From Rhodocyclales bacterium RIFCSPLOWO2_02_FULL_63_24 (GTDB taxonomy: Bacteria; Pseudomonadota; Gammaproteobacteria; Burkholderiales; Rhodocyclaceae), in the NCBI GenBank assembly GCA_001828935.1, contig MHZX01000092.1:69389-133388 (forward strand): 64,000 nt of DNA. The letters are read 5' to 3'. Below are positions 45,345 to 53,878 of the stretch, one piece after another. Each line of letters begins with the position of its first letter. The stretch's first letter is position 1. Under the pieces are notes generated by a model. It was not told where the DNA came from, ran no database searches, and saw only the letters and a list, made by a program, of their open reading frames with translations. A program made the position numbers and the translations under genes.

Positions 45345-46049
45345 GTGCCTGACAGCGGTTTTCTTGCGGTATTCCTGGTCGGCCTGCTGGGCGGCGTGCA
45401 TTGCGCCGGAATGTGTGGCGGCATCGTCTCGGCCCTGAGCCTGCAAGTACCCGGAGGCCGTCCGGCGTGGAGCGTGCATCTCGCCTACAACCTCGGCCGC
45501 ATCGCCAGCTATTCCCTTGCCGGTGCCGTGATGGGCGCGCTCGGCAGTCTGGGGTTGCTGCTCAACGGCTGGTTGCCGGTACAAATGACCCTGTATGTCG
45601 TCGCCAACCTGATGATGGTGGCGCTCGGCCTCTATCTCACCGGATTGACGCAGACGCTGGCCTTTACCGAGCGCGCCGGGCAATGGTTGTGGCGGTGCGT
45701 GCAGCCGGCGACCCGGCGCTTCCTGCCGGTGCGCGGCGTGGCTCAGGCGTTTCCGCTCGGCATGCTGTGGGGCTGGCTGCCCTGCGGCCTGGTGTATAGC
45801 GTGCTGACCATGACCCTCTTGACCGGCAGCGCGGCGCGCGGGGCGCTGACCATGCTGGCGTTCGGCCTCGGCACCCTGCCCAACCTGATGCTTGCCGGGC
45901 TGCTGCTGGTTCGCTTTCGCAGCGTCATCCAGGGGCGCGCCTTGCGCCTTGGCTCCGGCCTGATCGTGCTGGCCTTCGGCGTATGGGGCTTGTTCAATGC
46001 CACCGTGCTGGGCGGCAAGCTCTGGCAAGGCGTCGTCTGCCACGTTTAA
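45345..46049 (+). CDS. Sulfite exporter TauE/SafE-type (UreH/DsbD_2-like) membrane protein
   Basis: 234 residues from GTG 45345, 17 bases after hemN. Six membrane helices form two related halves: GLLGGVHCAGMCGGIVSAL in the first and AFPLGMLWGWLPCGLVYSVL in the second, the Cys-bearing motifs of this family. Such proteins are common next to cbb3 and FNR genes in Betaproteobacteria and are suspected to handle copper or thiol redox; the substrate is not shown. Confidence 0.8.
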   Translation: MPDSGFLAVFLVGLLGGVHCAGMCGGIVSALSLQVPGGRPAWSVHLAYNLGRIASYSLAGAVMGALGSLGLLLNGWLPVQMTLYVVANLMMVALGLYLTGLTQTLAFTERAGQWLWRCVQPATRRFLPVRGVAQAFPLGMLWGWLPCGLVYSVLTMTLLTGSAARGALTMLAFGLGTLPNLMLAGLLLVRFRSVIQGRALRLGSGLIVLAFGVWGLFNATVLGGKLWQGVVCHV

Positions 46050-46131
46050 GAGTCGGCGCAGGCGATACGGTGCTTCCTGCTTCGTCGTGCCGGCCGGCGC
46101 TGTGGCGACGCGGTTTCGCCGCACGGCGGCT

Positions 46132-46926
46132 TCAGGCGGGCACTGTGGCGATGAACTTTTCCATGGTGCCTGCCACGAATACCGGCGCTTCAAGCATCGG
46201 ATAGTGTCCGGCCTCCTCGCACATCGCCAGCGAGAAGTTGGGGTAGAGCGGCGCGAAATTTCTCCTTACCGATTCTTCCCGATAGAAGGGGATATCGTGC
46301 TTGCCGATGAGGGCAAGGATCGGCGTCCGGTTGGTCCGTGCTTCGGCGGCGAAGTCGGTGCCGGTGAACATTTTCAGGTAACCGTGCATCGCCGCCCGGC
46401 TGGACGCCCGTCGCGCCAGCGCCAGCTTGAAGTTCACCCAGTTGTCGCCGTAACGCGTGCCGCCGCGGGCGAGGATGGCCTTCTTTGCCGCGGCGTCGTC
46501 CTCGATTACCGCCCGTAGCGCGGCCATGGTTTTTTCATCGGCCTTGAATCCGCTCGCCGGCACCGGGCAGATGGCGACCACGCTCCTGACCCGCGACGGC
46601 GCCGTCAGCGGGAATTTCTGCGCGATCATCCCCGACATCGAATGGCCGACGACATGGAAGCGCGTCAGTCCGTGATAGTCCATGAGCCGCATCCCGTCGG
46701 CCACCGCCTCGTCGACAGAATAGGCGCCCGTCATTGTTCTCGACCAGCCGTAGCCGCGCAGGTCCATGAACACATAGCTGAATCGTGCCGTGTCGAGGTA
46801 GGGCCACACCGGCTCCCAGTTGGCATGGTCGCCAAGCCATTCGTGCATCACCAGTACAGCCTCAGACCCGTTGCCGATGCGGCGGTGGCCGAGCAACTGG
46901 CCCTGGGCGCGCCACCTCGCCGTCAT
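46132..46926 (-). CDS. Alpha/beta hydrolase
   Basis: 264 residues from ATG 46926. The nucleophile elbow is GHSMSG, the oxyanion HEW follows VLVM, the acid is near IGKHDIPF and the His in CEEAGHYPML. The substrate is unknown. No ribosome site precedes the ATG; instead a well-initiated 59-codon lipoprotein-like frame (47041-46862) overlaps this start in another frame. The two may be one gene split by a 1-base indel in a G5 run at 46929-46933. Confidence 0.8.
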   Translation of the reverse strand: MTARWRAQGQLLGHRRIGNGSEAVLVMHEWLGDHANWEPVWPYLDTARFSYVFMDLRGYGWSRTMTGAYSVDEAVADGMRLMDYHGLTRFHVVGHSMSGMIAQKFPLTAPSRVRSVVAICPVPASGFKADEKTMAALRAVIEDDAAAKKAILARGGTRYGDNWVNFKLALARRASSRAAMHGYLKMFTGTDFAAEARTNRTPILALIGKHDIPFYREESVRRNFAPLYPNFSLAMCEEAGHYPMLEAPVFVAGTMEKFIATVPA

Positions 46927-47041
46927 CCGGGGGCGACGGCGAGGTGGCGCAGCCGACCAGGGGCAGGGCCGCCATGGACATGAAACAGCGCCTGCGGGTA
47001 AGGGATGGCGTGTCGCTGCTGGTATCGGTTTGCGGTTGCAT
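46862..47041 (-). CDS. Lipoprotein-like leader overlapping the hydrolase start
   Basis: A 59-codon frame with a perfect AAGGAG seven bases before its ATG at 47041. It encodes TRRRCFMSMAALPLVGCATS, an export signal with a lipobox (LVGC) and a twin-arginine-like stretch. After about residue 37 it runs 65 bases into the hydrolase in a different frame and ends in low-complexity Arg/Pro sequence. It may be a broken or frameshifted N-terminus of the hydrolase, or a short coupled leader. Confidence 0.5.
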   Translation of the reverse strand: MQPQTDTSSDTPSLTRRRCFMSMAALPLVGCATSPSPPDDGEVARPGPVARPPPHRQRV

Positions 47042-47134
47042 GGTGTGCTCCTTGGGGTTCGATGCAGGCCACTGTACGAAGACTTTCTCCATCTGTAGAA
47101 TAGTCAATTGTGAATACGGCAATCTATAAAACAG

Positions 47135-48019
47135 ATGGATAGAGTCGAGTTGGTGCATTTGCGTACTTTCGTCGCCGTCGCCGACCTGGGTTCGATCACG
47201 CGCGCCGCCGAGCGGCTGGCCAGCGTCCAGTCCAACATCACGGCACGGGTCCGCCAGCTCGAAGATCACTTGGCGCAGACGCTGTTCGCGCGCTCCCGGC
47301 GCGGCATGGCCCTGACCGAAGCCGGTGTCCGGCTTTACCCCCGGGCGCGCGAGATTCTCGACCGGGTGCAGGCCCTGCAGGCACCGGAGGCACACATCGG
47401 GCTGGCCGGTAGCCTGCGTCTGGGCGTGGTCGAAACCGTGGCGACGCTGGATTTGCCGCGCATGCTGGCGAGCCTGCGCCACCGGCATCCGGACCTGTCG
47501 GTGGAACTGTCCACCGGGACCACGCAGGAGTTGAGTCGCTTGCTGAAAGATCTCAAGCTGGATGTCGTGATTGTTTCCGGCCTGGCGTCGGACAAGACGC
47601 TGAGCGGGCGCGCAGCAAGGACCGACGAACTGGTGCTGATCCATGCCGCAGCGGGTGAAATGCCGGCGATCAAGCGCAATCGGCCGGCGCCGCCGGTCTA
47701 CGTCTATAAGGCCGGATGCGCTTTTCGCGCCGCGCTGGAAGGCTGGCTGGGATCGCTCAAGGCCGTTCCCGCCGCGGTCAACGAACTGGGAACGCTCGAC
47801 GGCATTCTCGCCCACGTCGCCGCCGGCAACGGGTTCACCGCGTTGCCCGCGCGTATCGTCGAACGCCACATGCTGCGCGACGCACTGCGCACCCGTCCCG
47901 TACCCGGCGGCTTCGGCAAGCTCGCGACCAGTATCGTGTGGCGTCTGGACAGCGCCGACAGCCCGCGGCTCCGGGCATTCACGGCGGTAGCACTGGAGAG
48001 TCTCGGCGCCGCGAAGTAA
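47135..48019 (+). CDS. LysR-family transcriptional regulator
   Basis: A 294-residue protein with the N-terminal winged HTH (LRTFVAVADLGSITRAAERL, then SVQSNITARVRQLEDHL) and the effector-binding domain. It is divergent from the hydrolase unit with a 93-base gap, AT-rich near 47090-47130, where it probably binds. The ligand cannot be read from sequence. Confidence 0.88.
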   Translation: MDRVELVHLRTFVAVADLGSITRAAERLASVQSNITARVRQLEDHLAQTLFARSRRGMALTEAGVRLYPRAREILDRVQALQAPEAHIGLAGSLRLGVVETVATLDLPRMLASLRHRHPDLSVELSTGTTQELSRLLKDLKLDVVIVSGLASDKTLSGRAARTDELVLIHAAAGEMPAIKRNRPAPPVYVYKAGCAFRAALEGWLGSLKAVPAAVNELGTLDGILAHVAAGNGFTALPARIVERHMLRDALRTRPVPGGFGKLATSIVWRLDSADSPRLRAFTAVALESLGAAK

Positions 48020-48025
48020 GCGCGC

Positions 48026-48430
48026 TCAGGGCGTCAGCGCCATACGGATGATCGGACAGGGCATTTCCTGTCCGCCGCATTCGCATTCGTGAACCAGGTG
48101 GCGCAGGGCATCGGCGACTTTGCCCAGTTGTTCGATGCGCGTTTCGATCTGGCGGATTTTTTCGCTGGCCAGGCTGCGCGCCAGATGGTGGTCGCGGGTG
48201 TCGTTGAGCGTCAGCAGTTCGGCGATTTCTTCCAGCGTGAAACCGACCCCTTGCGCCCGCTTGATGAAGCTCAGGCGTTCCAGATGGGGCGCGCCGTAGC
48301 GGCGGTAGCCGGCGGCGGCCGGCGGCTGCACGAGCAGCTTGCGGCGCTCGTAATAGCGCACGGTCTCGACGCCGACGCCCGCCGCTGCGGCCAGCTTGCC
48401 GATAGTGAATGTTTGCTCCGAAAGTTTCAT
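48026..48430 (-). CDS. MerR-family metal-responsive regulator
   Basis: A 134-residue protein: HTH FTIGKLAAAAGVGVETVRYY, dimer helix, and metal loop. C116 and C125 align with MerR C117 and C126 (spacing of nine) but MerR C82 is replaced by His81, and the CueR spacing of eight is absent. The gene is divergent from copA, whose promoter has the long 19-bp spacer and a MerR-like dyad. It probably senses a thiophilic metal; copper is implied by the neighbours, mercury-like geometry by the residues. Confidence 0.85.
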   Translation of the reverse strand: MKLSEQTFTIGKLAAAAGVGVETVRYYERRKLLVQPPAAAGYRRYGAPHLERLSFIKRAQGVGFTLEEIAELLTLNDTRDHHLARSLASEKIRQIETRIEQLGKVADALRHLVHECECGGQEMPCPIIRMALTP

Positions 48431-48439
48431 CGAGACCCC

Positions 48440-48470
48440 TTGACTCCGTACCGAGGTACAGAGTTTAGAC
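48440..48470 (+). promoter_or_regulatory. MerR-type promoter/operator of copA
   Basis: TTGACT (48440-48445) and TTAGAC (48465-48470) are separated by 19 bp, the spacer length MerR activators need. Between them lies the dyad TCCGTAC-CGAG-GTACAGA (48445-48462), one mismatch from perfect and close to the mercury-operon MerR site. Confidence 0.85.
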
Positions 48471-48522
48471 TGGGTGCCATGAAACTTCCAGCCGCCCTCG
48501 CGGACTGAAAGGAGAGATAGCC

Positions 48523-50952
48523 ATGAACGCCACCACGGACAATGAACCGCAGGCGCTGGAACTGCCCTTGGCGGGCATGACCTGCGCCGCCTGCGCGGCG
48601 CGGATCGAGAAGCAGCTGAACAAGCTGCCGGGCGTCGAGGCGGCGGTGAACTTCGCTACCGAGCGGGCGACCATACGCTATGCGGTGGCCGGCACCACGG
48701 CCGCGAAGCTGGTCGAGACCATCCGCAAGACCGGCTTCGAGGTGCCGCCGGCCACCGTCGATCTGGCCATCGGCGGCATGACCTGTGCCGCCTGCGCGGC
48801 GCGCATCGAAAAGCAGTTGAACAAACTCGAAGGCGTCGAGGCGGCAGTCAATTTTGCCGCCGAAAAAGCCCATGTGCGCTACGTGCCGGGGCTGGCCGAC
48901 CCGGATCGCCTGGTGGCGACCGTGGTCAAGGCCGGCTACACGGCAAGCGTTTCCAGCAACGACACGCGCGCCGAGGAAAAAGCCCGCAAGCTCGCCGTGT
49001 ATCGGGAGGAGTTGCGCCGCTTCTGGATCGCCGCGGCGCTGACGCTGCCGCTGGTGGCGCAGATGGCTTTCATGTTCGGTGCCGGCGTCCATGCCGATGT
49101 GCTGCCGCGCTGGCTGCAACTGCTGCTGGCGACGCCGGTGCAGTTCTGGATCGGCTGGCGTTTCTACGTCGGCGGCTTCAATGCGGTGCGCGGCGGCGCC
49201 GGCAACATGGACGTGCTGGTGGCGCTGGGCACCACCATGGCCTGGGCCTACAGCTTCGTCGTCACGGTGGCCGATCTGCACCACCATCACGTCTATTACG
49301 AAGCCTCGGCGACGGTCATCACGCTGGTGCTGCTGGGCAAGATCCTCGAAGCGCGGGCCAAGGCCAAGACCTCCTCCGCCATTGAAGCCCTGGCCAGGCT
49401 GCAGCCGCAGACCGCGCGCGTCGAGCGGCGGGCCGGCGACACGGTGCAGCTGGTCGACGTGGCGGTGGCGACGATGATCCCCGGCGACGTCTTCGTCGTT
49501 CGCGCCGGCGAGGCGGTGCCCGTCGATGGCGAAATCATCGACGGCGCGTCGGCGGCCAACGAGGCGATGCTGACCGGCGAAAGCCTGCCGGTGTCGAAGG
49601 CGGCGGGGGACAAGGTCTTCGCCGCGACGATCAACGGCGACGGCCTGCTGCGCTGCCGTGCCACCGGCGTCGGCAGCCACACGCTGCTGGCCGGCATCAT
49701 TCGCCTGGTCGAAGAGGCGCAGGGCTCGAAGGCGCCGGTGCAGCGCCTGGCCGACAAGGTGGCGGCGATCTTTGTGCCTGTGGTGACGCTCATTGCGTTG
49801 CTGACCTTTGTCGCCTGGTGGGCGCTGGCCGGCGATTTCACGCAGGCCCTGGTGAATGCCGTGGCGGTGCTGGTGATCGCCTGCCCCTGTGCGCTGGGGC
49901 TGGCGACGCCGACGGCGATCATGGTCGGCACCGGCCAGGGCGCGCATGCCGGCGTGCTGATCCGCAATGCCGTGGCGCTGGAAATGGCGGAGAAGCTCAA
50001 GGTGCTGGTGGTGGACAAGACCGGTACATTGACCGAGGGGCGGCCGGTGGTGACCGATGTTGTGGGAGTTATGCGAAGCGGTATCCAGACGGACGGCGCT
50101 GGTGATGCGGTGATTCTGCTGCAACTCGCGGCCAGTCTTGAACAGGGCTCGACGCACCCGTTGGCCGCCGCCATCGTGGCGCGGGCGAAGGATGACGGGC
50201 TGGTGTTGACGTCGCCGCTGAACGTCGTGACCACCGCTGGCCGCGGCCTTGCCGGCGAGGTCGATGGTCGTCGCGTGCGACTCGGCTCCGTGACCTGGAT
50301 GAAGGAGCAGGGCGGGTCCGCGTCTGCGGCCGAGGCGCTGGCGCAGGCCGGCCGCAGCGTCGTCGCGGTGGTGGCCGACGATGTCCTGCTCGGTTTCATC
50401 GGCATCGCCGATCCGCTGCGTGCCACATCGCGCGCGGCGGTGGCGCGCCTGAACCGGCTCGGCATCGAGGTGGTCATGCTCACCGGCGACAACGCCGGCA
50501 CGGCACGGGCCGTCGCTCATGAAGCCGGCATCATGCACTTCGAGGCCGAGGTCTTGCCCGGCGACAAGGCGGCGGCGGTGAACAAGCTCAAGGGCGGCGG
50601 CCGCCTGGTCGGCATGGCCGGCGACGGCATCAACGACGCGCCGGCGCTGGCCGCGGCCGACGTCAGCTTCGCCATGGCGGCGGGTTCCGACGTGGCGATG
50701 CAGGCCGCCGACGTGACCCTGATGCGCGACGACCTCGGCAGCGTCGCCGACGCGATCTCGCTGTCGCGCGCGACGCTGGCCAAGATACGGCAGAATCTGT
50801 TTTTCGCTTTTATCTACAACGTGCTCGGCATTCCGCTGGCGGCGCTGGGCATGCTCAATCCGGTCATCGCCGGCGCGGCAATGGCGGCAAGTTCGGTGTC
50901 GGTGGTGAGCAATTCCCTGCTGCTGCGCCGGTGGCAATCCAAAAAGGACTGA
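48523..50952 (+). CDS. copA: Cation-exporting P1B-type ATPase, CopA-like
   Basis: 809 residues. Two N-terminal HMA domains with GMTCAACAARIEKQLNKL (residues about 18 and 86, a near-identical pair), TGES, the channel motif CPCALGLATP, the phosphorylation site DKTGT and AGDGINDAP. These are Cu(I)-exporting ATPase features. The ATG follows GAAAGGAGAG. Expected role: copper or silver detoxification, distinct from CcoI. It is driven by the MerR-type promoter and followed by copZ. Confidence 0.93.
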   Translation: MNATTDNEPQALELPLAGMTCAACAARIEKQLNKLPGVEAAVNFATERATIRYAVAGTTAAKLVETIRKTGFEVPPATVDLAIGGMTCAACAARIEKQLNKLEGVEAAVNFAAEKAHVRYVPGLADPDRLVATVVKAGYTASVSSNDTRAEEKARKLAVYREELRRFWIAAALTLPLVAQMAFMFGAGVHADVLPRWLQLLLATPVQFWIGWRFYVGGFNAVRGGAGNMDVLVALGTTMAWAYSFVVTVADLHHHHVYYEASATVITLVLLGKILEARAKAKTSSAIEALARLQPQTARVERRAGDTVQLVDVAVATMIPGDVFVVRAGEAVPVDGEIIDGASAANEAMLTGESLPVSKAAGDKVFAATINGDGLLRCRATGVGSHTLLAGIIRLVEEAQGSKAPVQRLADKVAAIFVPVVTLIALLTFVAWWALAGDFTQALVNAVAVLVIACPCALGLATPTAIMVGTGQGAHAGVLIRNAVALEMAEKLKVLVVDKTGTLTEGRPVVTDVVGVMRSGIQTDGAGDAVILLQLAASLEQGSTHPLAAAIVARAKDDGLVLTSPLNVVTTAGRGLAGEVDGRRVRLGSVTWMKEQGGSASAAEALAQAGRSVVAVVADDVLLGFIGIADPLRATSRAAVARLNRLGIEVVMLTGDNAGTARAVAHEAGIMHFEAEVLPGDKAAAVNKLKGGGRLVGMAGDGINDAPALAAADVSFAMAAGSDVAMQAADVTLMRDDLGSVADAISLSRATLAKIRQNLFFAFIYNVLGIPLAALGMLNPVIAGAAMAASSVSVVSNSLLLRRWQSKKD

Positions 50953-50953
50953 T

Positions 50954-51160
50954 ATGGAAACGACGACAATCAAGGTAGGTGGCATGTCCTGCGGCGGCTG
51001 CGTAAAAAGCGTGACCGGCGTGCTGACGGCGCTCGACGGCGTGGCGAAGGCCGAGGTCTCGCTGGAGCAGAAACAGGCGGTGGTCGAGTTCGACGCGGCG
51101 AAAGTCAGCCGCGCTCAACTTGCGCAGGCTATCGAAGACGCCGGTTTCGACGCCGGCTGA
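50954..51160 (+). CDS. copZ: Copper chaperone CopZ-like
   Basis: A 68-residue HMA protein with GGMSCGGCVKSV. It begins one base after the copA stop and should pass Cu(I) to the HMA domains of CopA. Confidence 0.9.
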   Translation: METTTIKVGGMSCGGCVKSVTGVLTALDGVAKAEVSLEQKQAVVEFDAAKVSRAQLAQAIEDAGFDAG

Positions 51161-51167
51161 TCCGGGC

Positions 51168-52076
51168 TTAGGCCGGAATCGGCCGATAGGCCGGATTGTC
51201 GATCAGCTTCACGGCCTCGATGATCGCCTTGAGCACCTGCGGACGGTGGAATCCCTCGCGCCAGGCCAGCGCCACCCGCCGCGACGGCGCCGGCGCTTCA
51301 AAGGGAATCGCCACCACCATGCCGCTCCGGTAGATACCGCGCAGCGAGCCGGCGGGCAGGACGGAAACCCCGTAACCCGAGGCCACCATGCAGCGCACGG
51401 TCTCGATCGAATGGCCTTCGTGCAGCGAGCCTTCGGCGTGGCTGATGTCCGGGCAGGCATCGAGCACCTGCTCGCGAAAGCAGTTGCCGGCCTTCAGCAC
51501 CAGCACCTCCTCGCCGCGCACCTCGTGGCTGGCGATCTTCTTGCGCCTGGCCCAGCGGTGGCCCTTGGGTACGATCACCTCGAAGGCTTCGTCATACAGC
51601 GGTTGCACCTGCAGTCCCTTGACGTCGAACGGCAGCGCGATGATGGCGGCATCCACCGTGCCGTACTTGAGGGCGTCGGTGAGCAGCGCGGTCATGCTTT
51701 CCTCGATGTAGAAGCGGGTGTTCGGCGCGGTCTTGCGCATCGCGGCGATCAATTCCGGCAACAGGTAGGGGCCGATGGTATGGATCACGCCGAGGCGGAA
51801 ATCGCCCGCCAGCGGGTCCTTGCCGGACTGGGCGACGAGTTCGATGCGGCGCGCCTCGTCGAGCGTCTTGCGCGCCTGCGCCACCACCTGCCAGCCGATG
51901 TCGGTCAGCGCGACGTGGCTCTTGCCGCGCTCGATCAGGGTGACGCCGAGTTCGGCCTCAAGGTTCTGCAAGGCCACGCTCAGGGTCGGCTGGCTGATGT
52001 GGCAGCGCTCGGCGGCGCGGCTGAAGGAGCCTTCGTCGCCGAAGGCCACCAGATAACGCAAAGTTGAAAATTTCAT
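51168..52076 (-). CDS. oxyR: Hydrogen peroxide sensor OxyR
   Basis: A 302-residue LysR-family regulator. The peroxide-sensing cysteines fall at C199 and C208 (GNCFREQVLDACPD), the same numbers as in E. coli OxyR. The N-terminal HTH is SFSRAAERCHISQPTLSVAL. It is divergent from the cytochrome c peroxidase gene with a tetrad OxyR site in between, which should also autoregulate it. Confidence 0.95.
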   Translation of the reverse strand: MKFSTLRYLVAFGDEGSFSRAAERCHISQPTLSVALQNLEAELGVTLIERGKSHVALTDIGWQVVAQARKTLDEARRIELVAQSGKDPLAGDFRLGVIHTIGPYLLPELIAAMRKTAPNTRFYIEESMTALLTDALKYGTVDAAIIALPFDVKGLQVQPLYDEAFEVIVPKGHRWARRKKIASHEVRGEEVLVLKAGNCFREQVLDACPDISHAEGSLHEGHSIETVRCMVASGYGVSVLPAGSLRGIYRSGMVVAIPFEAPAPSRRVALAWREGFHRPQVLKAIIEAVKLIDNPAYRPIPA

Positions 52077-52086
52077 ATCTATACCT

Positions 52087-52123
52087 ATAGTCCGTTTCTA
52101 TATGCTTTATAGCAAAAAACTAA
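52087..52123 (+). promoter_or_regulatory. OxyR tetrad binding site
   Basis: ATAG (52087-52090), CTAT (52098-52101), ATAG (52109-52112) and CTAA (52120-52123) are each separated by exactly 7 bases, matching the ATAG-N7-CTAT-N7-ATAG-N7-CTAT consensus at 15 of 16 positions. It begins 10 bases upstream of the oxyR start codon. Confidence 0.88.
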
Positions 52124-52133
52124 TTATAAATCA

Positions 52134-52174
52134 TTGAGTTAGATCAACATCCCTAATTTTAGTATGGATATCTT
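52134..52174 (+). promoter_or_regulatory. FNR-like box and -10 of the peroxidase gene
   Basis: TTGAGTTAGATCAA (52134-52147) deviates from the FNR consensus at one half-site base. TATCTT (52169-52174), 21 bases downstream, is a reasonable -10. It lies directly beyond the OxyR tetrad, so the promoter probably integrates peroxide and oxygen signals. Confidence 0.65.
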
Positions 52175-52221
52175 TCGTGGCCATGGATTTCATTTTTTTC
52201 TTCAACCTCAGGAGCCAAACC

Positions 52222-53211
52222 ATGAAAGTACGCATCATCGTCGCCTCACTGCTGGCCTTCGGCGCAACTGCCTTCGCCCAGTCCAACGAACCGATCCAGC
52301 CGGTCAAGTCGCCCGCGCAGATCAACCTCGGCATGGTCGAGCTGGGCAAGAAGCTCTACTTCGATCCGCGCCTGTCGAAGTCCGGCTTCATCTCCTGCAA
52401 CTCCTGCCACAACCTGTCGATGGGCGGCACCGACAACATTCCGACCTCGATCGGCGACAAGTGGCAGCAAGGCCCGATCAATGCGCCGACGGTGTTGAAC
52501 TCCAGCCTCAACGTCGCCCAGTTCTGGGACGGCCGCGCCGCCGACCTCAAGGCCCAGGCGGGCGGCCCGATCGCCAACCCCGGCGAGATGGCGTTCAGCC
52601 ATACGCTGGCGATCAGCGTGCTTGAGTCGATTCCGCACTACGTGCGCGAGTTCAAGCAGGTCTTCGGCAAGGGCAAGATCAGCATCGAGGAAGTCACGCT
52701 CTCCATCGCGGAGTTCGAGAAAACCCTGGTCACGCCCAACTCGCGTTTCGACCAATGGCTGCTGGGCAAGGCCGACGCACTCAATGCCGACGAAAAGGCG
52801 GGCTACAAGCTGTTCAAGGACGCCGGCTGCGTCGGCTGCCATAACGGCCCGGCCGTCGGCGGCGCATCGTTCCAGAAGATGGGCCTGGTCGTTCCGTACA
52901 AGGCCAACGACAAGATCGAGGGCCGCAGCGCGGTCACCGGCAAGGATGCCGACCGTTTCAACTACAAGGTGCCGACCCTGCGCAACGTCGAAATGACCTA
53001 TCCCTACTTCCATGACGGCGCCGCCAACACCCTGACAGAAGCCGTCGACGTCATGGGCCGCATCCAGCTTGGCAAGAAGTTCACCGCCGACGAGAACGGC
53101 AATGTCGTCGCCTTCCTGAAGACGCTGACCGGCGACCAGCCGAGTTTCGCGCTGCCGATCCTGCCGCCATCCGCGGACAAGACGCCGCGTCCGACGCCGT
53201 TCGGCAAGTAA
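52222..53211 (+). CDS. Dihaem cytochrome c peroxidase (CcpA/MauG family)
   Basis: 329 residues from ATG 52222, which has AGGAG upstream and a signal peptide (RIIVASLLAFGATAFAQS). Two haem c sites are SCNSCH and GCVGCH. The N-terminal domain keeps GGTDNIPTSIG and PTVLNSSLN, and the C-terminal domain PTLRNVEMTYPYFHDGA, typical of bacterial cytochrome c peroxidases. It reduces periplasmic H2O2 with electrons from cytochrome c. Confidence 0.93.
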   Translation: MKVRIIVASLLAFGATAFAQSNEPIQPVKSPAQINLGMVELGKKLYFDPRLSKSGFISCNSCHNLSMGGTDNIPTSIGDKWQQGPINAPTVLNSSLNVAQFWDGRAADLKAQAGGPIANPGEMAFSHTLAISVLESIPHYVREFKQVFGKGKISIEEVTLSIAEFEKTLVTPNSRFDQWLLGKADALNADEKAGYKLFKDAGCVGCHNGPAVGGASFQKMGLVVPYKANDKIEGRSAVTGKDADRFNYKVPTLRNVEMTYPYFHDGAANTLTEAVDVMGRIQLGKKFTADENGNVVAFLKTLTGDQPSFALPILPPSADKTPRPTPFGK

Positions 53212-53230
53212 TCCCGGCGCAGCGAAACAA

Positions 53231-53267
53231 AAGGGCGCCCCCGATGCATGGGGCGCCCTTTCTCTTT
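53231..53267 (+). terminator. Intrinsic terminator between peroxidase and dps genes
   Basis: AAGGGCGCCCC pairs perfectly with GGGGCGCCCTT across 8 bases, followed by TCTCTTT. The A-rich left flank lets it work for both converging genes. Confidence 0.88.
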
Positions 53268-53309
53268 GCGGCCGCCGTAGCGCCGGCGCCGACTTTCGTC
53301 CGCGACCGA

Positions 53310-53816
53310 TTACTCCTCCAGCAGGCTGCGCAGCATCCAGGCCGTCTTCTCGTGCACCTCGATGCGTTGCGTCAGCAGGTCGGCCGTGGGCTGGTCGTTG
53401 GCCTTATCCACCAGCGGAAACAGCTTGCGCGCGGTGCGCGCCGTGGCTTCCTGCGCGGCGACGAGGTGGCGCACCATGTCGAGCGCCTTGGGTTGCCCTT
53501 CGACTTCCTTGATGGTCGCCAGCTTGACGAACTCCTTGTAGGTGCCGGGGGCCGGATGACCGAGGGCGCGGATGCGTTCGGCGACCAGATCGAGCGCGTT
53601 CCATTGTTCGGTGTATTGGCCCATGAACATCAGGTGCAGGGTGTTGAACATCGGCCCGGTGACGTTCCAGTGGAAGTTGTGCGTCATCAGGTAGAGCGTG
53701 TAGCTGTCCGCCAGCAGGCCGGACAGGCCCTGGGCGATGGCGGCGCGGTCGGTGTCGGAGATGCCGATGTCGAGCTTGGCGACCTTGCTGGGCTTGGCGG
53801 GCTTTTTCGTTTTCAT
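53310..53816 (-). CDS. dps: Dps family DNA-binding ferritin-like protein
   Basis: A 168-residue protein with a Lys-rich N-terminal tail (MKTKKPAKPSKVAK) suited to DNA binding. Ferroxidase ligands are in YLMTHNFHWNVTGPMF and LDLVAERIRALG. It stores iron and consumes peroxide. It follows ahpF on the same strand by 62 bases, consistent with a peroxide-stress unit. Confidence 0.93.
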   Translation of the reverse strand: MKTKKPAKPSKVAKLDIGISDTDRAAIAQGLSGLLADSYTLYLMTHNFHWNVTGPMFNTLHLMFMGQYTEQWNALDLVAERIRALGHPAPGTYKEFVKLATIKEVEGQPKALDMVRHLVAAQEATARTARKLFPLVDKANDQPTADLLTQRIEVHEKTAWMLRSLLEE

Positions 53817-53878
53817 GATGTTTGCTCCTTGGTGGATTCGGCTGGGCCGGTAATGCGATAAGAATACGCTGGCAGGGG

